The notes beneath the pieces are model-generated. The model searched no databases. It saw nothing but the letters and a program-made list of their open reading frames with translations, and was not told the DNA's origin. The translations under genes were made by a program, and so were the position numbers. A DNA stretch of 64,000 nt from Parvularcula maris (GTDB lineage: Bacteria; Pseudomonadota; Alphaproteobacteria; Caulobacterales; Parvularculaceae), in assembly GCF_024505085.1 (NCBI RefSeq), contig NZ_JANIBC010000006.1:1-64000 (forward strand), given 5' to 3'. Numbering within the stretch: the stretch's first letter is position 1; each line of letters starts with the position of its first letter. Positions 61,459-64,000 of the stretch are shown in pieces.

Positions 61459-62558
61459 TCGGCCTCACCATGCCCGAGCGCTATCTCATGCGCCGCACCT
61501 TTCGCGGGATCATGGTGCTGGGCCTCGCTTCCTACGCCCTCACCGTCTCCATCGACTTCCTGGAGGCCCTGCGCCAGGTGAGCGATGCGGAGGGGGCGGG
61601 CACAGGCGACGCTCTGGCTCTCACCTTCCTGCGCACGCCTCAGCTTCTGATGGTGCTGTCCCCCTTCGTCATCCTCTTCGGCACGCTCCTGGCCTTCGCG
61701 CAGCTCGCTCGCTCCCTCGAAGTGGCCGTCTTCAGGGCGGCGGGCTTTTCCGTCTGGCGGATCGTCGGTGCGCCCGTGCTGCTCGCCTTGGCCATCGGCC
61801 TCTTCCTCATCACGATCGTCGACCCGGTCACCACGGAGATGGCGAAGGAGGCCGACCAGCGTCTCACCGAGTATAAGGGCCGCGCCAGCCTCGAAGAGCG
61901 CGCCTTCGGCGAGGGCCTGTGGCTGCGCCAGGACATCGTGGGGGGCGACATCCTCTTGATCAGAGCCGGTGGGGTTGATTTACCGAACGAACGGTTCACC
62001 GATGTGACGCTCTGGCGGAAATCCCCTGATGGCCGCTTGATCGACCGGTTCGACGGCCCCGTGGCCGAGCTGACCGAGCGGGAGCTGTTTTTGACCGAAG
62101 CGTCGAGAATGGCGCCCGGCGAGGACCGCTCGGAGCTTGCCGGCGGGGTGCGCTTTCCCACCACCTTCAGCCTCGCCGACATCCGCCGGACCAGCCAGCG
62201 GCCGGAGGTCCTGAACCTCTGGAACCTGCCCGGCCTCATGCAGAGGATCGACGGTGCCGGCATCCCCACCGAGCCCTATGCCCAGCGCCTTCACGAGATC
62301 TATGCCGTCCCGCTCAAGCTCGCGGCGATGGCGGTGATCGCCTGCGTCTTCGCCCTTCCCATCCACGCACGAAGCGGCGGGATCGGCAGGCTCGTGGTCT
62401 CGGGCATCGCAGCCGGGTTCCTGTCCTTCATCCTCATCCAGTTCAGCCAGGCGCTCGGCGAGGCGGGGCTGATCCCCGTCATCATCGCCGCCTGGACGCC
62501 GCCCCTCATTACCCTCCTCGCCGGGCTCAGCCTGCTTCTCTTCCGCGAAGACGGGTAG
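61455..62558 (+). CDS. lptG: LPS export permease LptG
   Basis: A 367-residue partner of LptF with the same layout: N-terminal helices (LMRRTFRGIMVLGLASYALT), periplasmic domain (about 125-255) and C-terminal helices (VPLKLAAMAVIACVFALPIH). The LptF-LptG pair forms the gate for LPS to the LptC-LptA-LptD bridge. It is followed 90 bases later by lptD, so the export genes are adjacent. Confidence 0.93.
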   Translation: MIGLTMPERYLMRRTFRGIMVLGLASYALTVSIDFLEALRQVSDAEGAGTGDALALTFLRTPQLLMVLSPFVILFGTLLAFAQLARSLEVAVFRAAGFSVWRIVGAPVLLALAIGLFLITIVDPVTTEMAKEADQRLTEYKGRASLEERAFGEGLWLRQDIVGGDILLIRAGGVDLPNERFTDVTLWRKSPDGRLIDRFDGPVAELTERELFLTEASRMAPGEDRSELAGGVRFPTTFSLADIRRTSQRPEVLNLWNLPGLMQRIDGAGIPTEPYAQRLHEIYAVPLKLAAMAVIACVFALPIHARSGGIGRLVVSGIAAGFLSFILIQFSQALGEAGLIPVIIAAWTPPLITLLAGLSLLLFREDG

Positions 62559-62595
62559 CGCCGGGCCTTTGGGACTTCCCTGTGTGGTGAAGGAC

Positions 62596-62618
62596 GGTTA
62601 ACGCTTGAACCGTTAACC
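62596..62618. promoter_or_regulatory. Inverted repeat upstream of lptD
   Basis: GGTTAACG (62596-62603) and CGTTAACC (62611-62618) are perfect inverted arms 7 bases apart, about 30 bases before the lptD start. They could be an operator or an mRNA hairpin. The GTTAAC spacing does not match the CtrA consensus TTAA-N7-TTAA. Confidence 0.45.
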
Positions 62619-62648
62619 ACCTAACATCTGTATCGGAGCGCGTTGGTC

Positions 62649-64000
62649 ATGGTCCTCAGTCTGTTGTTCGCCGTGGGCGCAGCGCTGAGCGTGCAGGACA
62701 CGCCGCCTCCCGCGGCGGTGTCCGAGGACGATCTTCTCTTCACGGCCGCGAACGTGGACCGCACCGAGGACGGCCTGATCGTTGCCGAGGGCGACGTCCG
62801 CGCCTCGGCGGAAGGCCGCTTCATCAGGGCCGACCGCGTCATATACGACCCGGAGCTGGGCCTGGTGACGGCCGAAGGGAACGTCGTCGTCACCGACGAG
62901 ACGGGGCAGATGTACTTCGCCGACAAGGCCGAGCTCACCTCGGACCTCGCCAACGGCATCGCCGAGATGTTCGAGGCCGAGCTGGCGCCGAACGGCACCC
63001 TCGCCGCCGCCACCGTCGTGCGCCGCGACGACGGCACCAACACCCTGCGCAAGGCGACTTTCACCCTGTGCCAGGTCTGCGAGACGGGGCTCCGTAAGGA
63101 CCGTCCCGTCTGGCAGCTCAAGGCGCGCCGGGTCATCCAGGACGAGGACGCGAAGGTCCTGCGCTTCCGCAACGCCTTCATCGAGGTGCTCGGCATACCA
63201 ACGGTCTGGGTTCCCTACGCCCAGCTTCCCGACCCCTCGGTAGATAGGGCCACCGGCTTCCTGCCGCCCGACTACCGAAACTCCACCCGGCGCGGCAACG
63301 AGTTCGAGGTGCCCTTCTACGTGGCGATCTCGGACTATCAGGACTTCACCTTCTCGCCCCGCTACTACGACATCCTCGGCCTGATGTTCAAAGGCGAGTA
63401 CCGGCGCAACACCTACAACTCCGCCGCCGTGGTCCAGGCGGGGATCATCAACCCGACCAACGACCTCTCCGAAGAGGCTGGCAGCCCCGACCCCATCCGC
63501 TGGCACTGGTTCAGCCGCTACACCCGCGATCTGCCGGCGGACTGGACCTTCGAGGCGGACATCGACGGGGTCTCCGACAGGGGCTACCTCCTCACCTACG
63601 ACATCGAGCCGAGGGGCGAGCTGCGCGACCGGATCTCGATCCTCCGGCCCGACCGTCTGGACAGCAATGTCAGCTTCCGGCGCAAGACCGACCGTTCGTT
63701 CACGGACGTCTCCAACTACGTCTTCCAGACCCTGCGCTTCAACGAGGACCAGGAGTTCGTCGGCCAGGCCCTTCCCCGCCTCCGCCACGAGCAGTACTTC
63801 CAGGTGCCCGGCGGCGAGGTCACCTTGGGCGGCAGCTTCCTCAGCCTCTTCCGCGAGGACGGCGTGGACAGCATGAGGGGCTCCGCCCACGCCCGCTACC
63901 GCAGCAGCTACACGACGAAGTCCGGGCACCGTTTCGAAGGCTTCGCCGAGCTTCGCGGCGACACCTACCACTACCAGAACGCCGATCAGGGCATTCAGGT
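62649..64000 (+). CDS. lptD: LPS-assembly protein LptD (3' end cut by window)
   Basis: The first 450 residues of LptD. A signal peptide (1-16, VLSLLFAVGAALSVQ) precedes the OstA-like beta-jellyroll (about 28-150, LLFTAANVDRTEDGLIVAEG), and the barrel begins about 170 (VLGIPTVWVPYAQLPDPS). LptD with LptE places LPS in the outer leaflet. A Cys pair (LCQVC) lies in the N-terminal domain. The ATG at 62649 has GGAG ten bases upstream; TTG at 62643 is less likely. The frame is open to the window end. Confidence 0.93.
   Translation, partial: MVLSLLFAVGAALSVQDTPPPAAVSEDDLLFTAANVDRTEDGLIVAEGDVRASAEGRFIRADRVIYDPELGLVTAEGNVVVTDETGQMYFADKAELTSDLANGIAEMFEAELAPNGTLAAATVVRRDDGTNTLRKATFTLCQVCETGLRKDRPVWQLKARRVIQDEDAKVLRFRNAFIEVLGIPTVWVPYAQLPDPSVDRATGFLPPDYRNSTRRGNEFEVPFYVAISDYQDFTFSPRYYDILGLMFKGEYRRNTYNSAAVVQAGIINPTNDLSEEAGSPDPIRWHWFSRYTRDLPADWTFEADIDGVSDRGYLLTYDIEPRGELRDRISILRPDRLDSNVSFRRKTDRSFTDVSNYVFQTLRFNEDQEFVGQALPRLRHEQYFQVPGGEVTLGGSFLSLFREDGVDSMRGSAHARYRSSYTTKSGHRFEGFAELRGDTYHYQNADQGIQ

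Noticed and set aside
62596-62618. CtrA box before lptD
   Set aside because: The two TTAA words are 11 bases apart, not 7, and no other CtrA-like site is near.

Overview
This window is high-GC chromosomal DNA from an alphaproteobacterium. The grounds are a pleD-divK cell-cycle signalling pair, LpxI (the alphaproteobacterial alternative to LpxH) in the lipid A cluster, a Pol IV with a Cys/His-rich N-terminal extension, NodT-type efflux parts, and several families of palindromic intergenic repeats. I infer a Caulobacterales/Parvularculales-like marine lineage, but nothing here fixes the genus. No prophage, complete insertion sequence, rRNA or CRISPR array is visible.

Layout. 1-3.9 kb: repeat-rich flank, pleD, divK, dinB and a RidA-family gene. 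3.8-16.3 kb (minus strand): one long envelope cluster, read frr > uppS > cdsA > dxr > rseP > bamA > ompH/skp > lpxD > fabZ > lpxA > lpxI > lpxB, which supplies ribosome recycling, the polyprenyl carrier, phospholipid precursors, outer-membrane protein assembly and lipid A. 16.3-22.6 kb: a Cas4-like PD-(D/E)XK protein with an internal membrane helix, then rpsB, tsf and pyrH on the plus strand, separated by a minus-strand glycosyltransferase and a TetR regulator. This breaks the usual rpsB-tsf-pyrH-frr order. 22.6-33.1 kb: pdxH, aroC, alkaline phosphatase, and a divergent alpha-2-macroglobulin/PBP1C operon.

33.1-44.3 kb: pirin, gltX, an MpaB/DUF2236 gene that lacks a normal start codon, an isolated pdhA, a small beta-rich protein, DUF924, a Na+/H+ antiporter, DUF2306, a Dda/RecD-like helicase, an AbrB-Doc toxin-antitoxin pair with a clear operator, YceI and DUF1801. 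44.3-48.9 kb: a beta-oxidation locus (FadB-type and thiolase) interrupted by an exported isoaspartyl peptidase. 49.0 kb: a tRNA with CAU anticodon. 49.3-55.5 kb: a tripartite RND efflux system whose outer-membrane gene diverges from the adaptor-pump operon; between them lies a 272-bp element with perfect 35-bp inverted ends. 55.8-64 kb: uvrC, two small genes, pepA, and lptF-lptG-lptD (lptD is cut by the window end), which completes the LPS theme begun at lpxA-lpxD.

The most unusual items are the membrane-split Cas4-like protein without CRISPR, the MITE-like element between the efflux genes, the MpaB gene whose reading frame runs upstream with no ATG/GTG/TTG, the Shine-Dalgarno-masking hairpin in front of rpsB, the toxin-antitoxin operator, and dispersed repeats that abut or supply stop codons of neighbouring genes.
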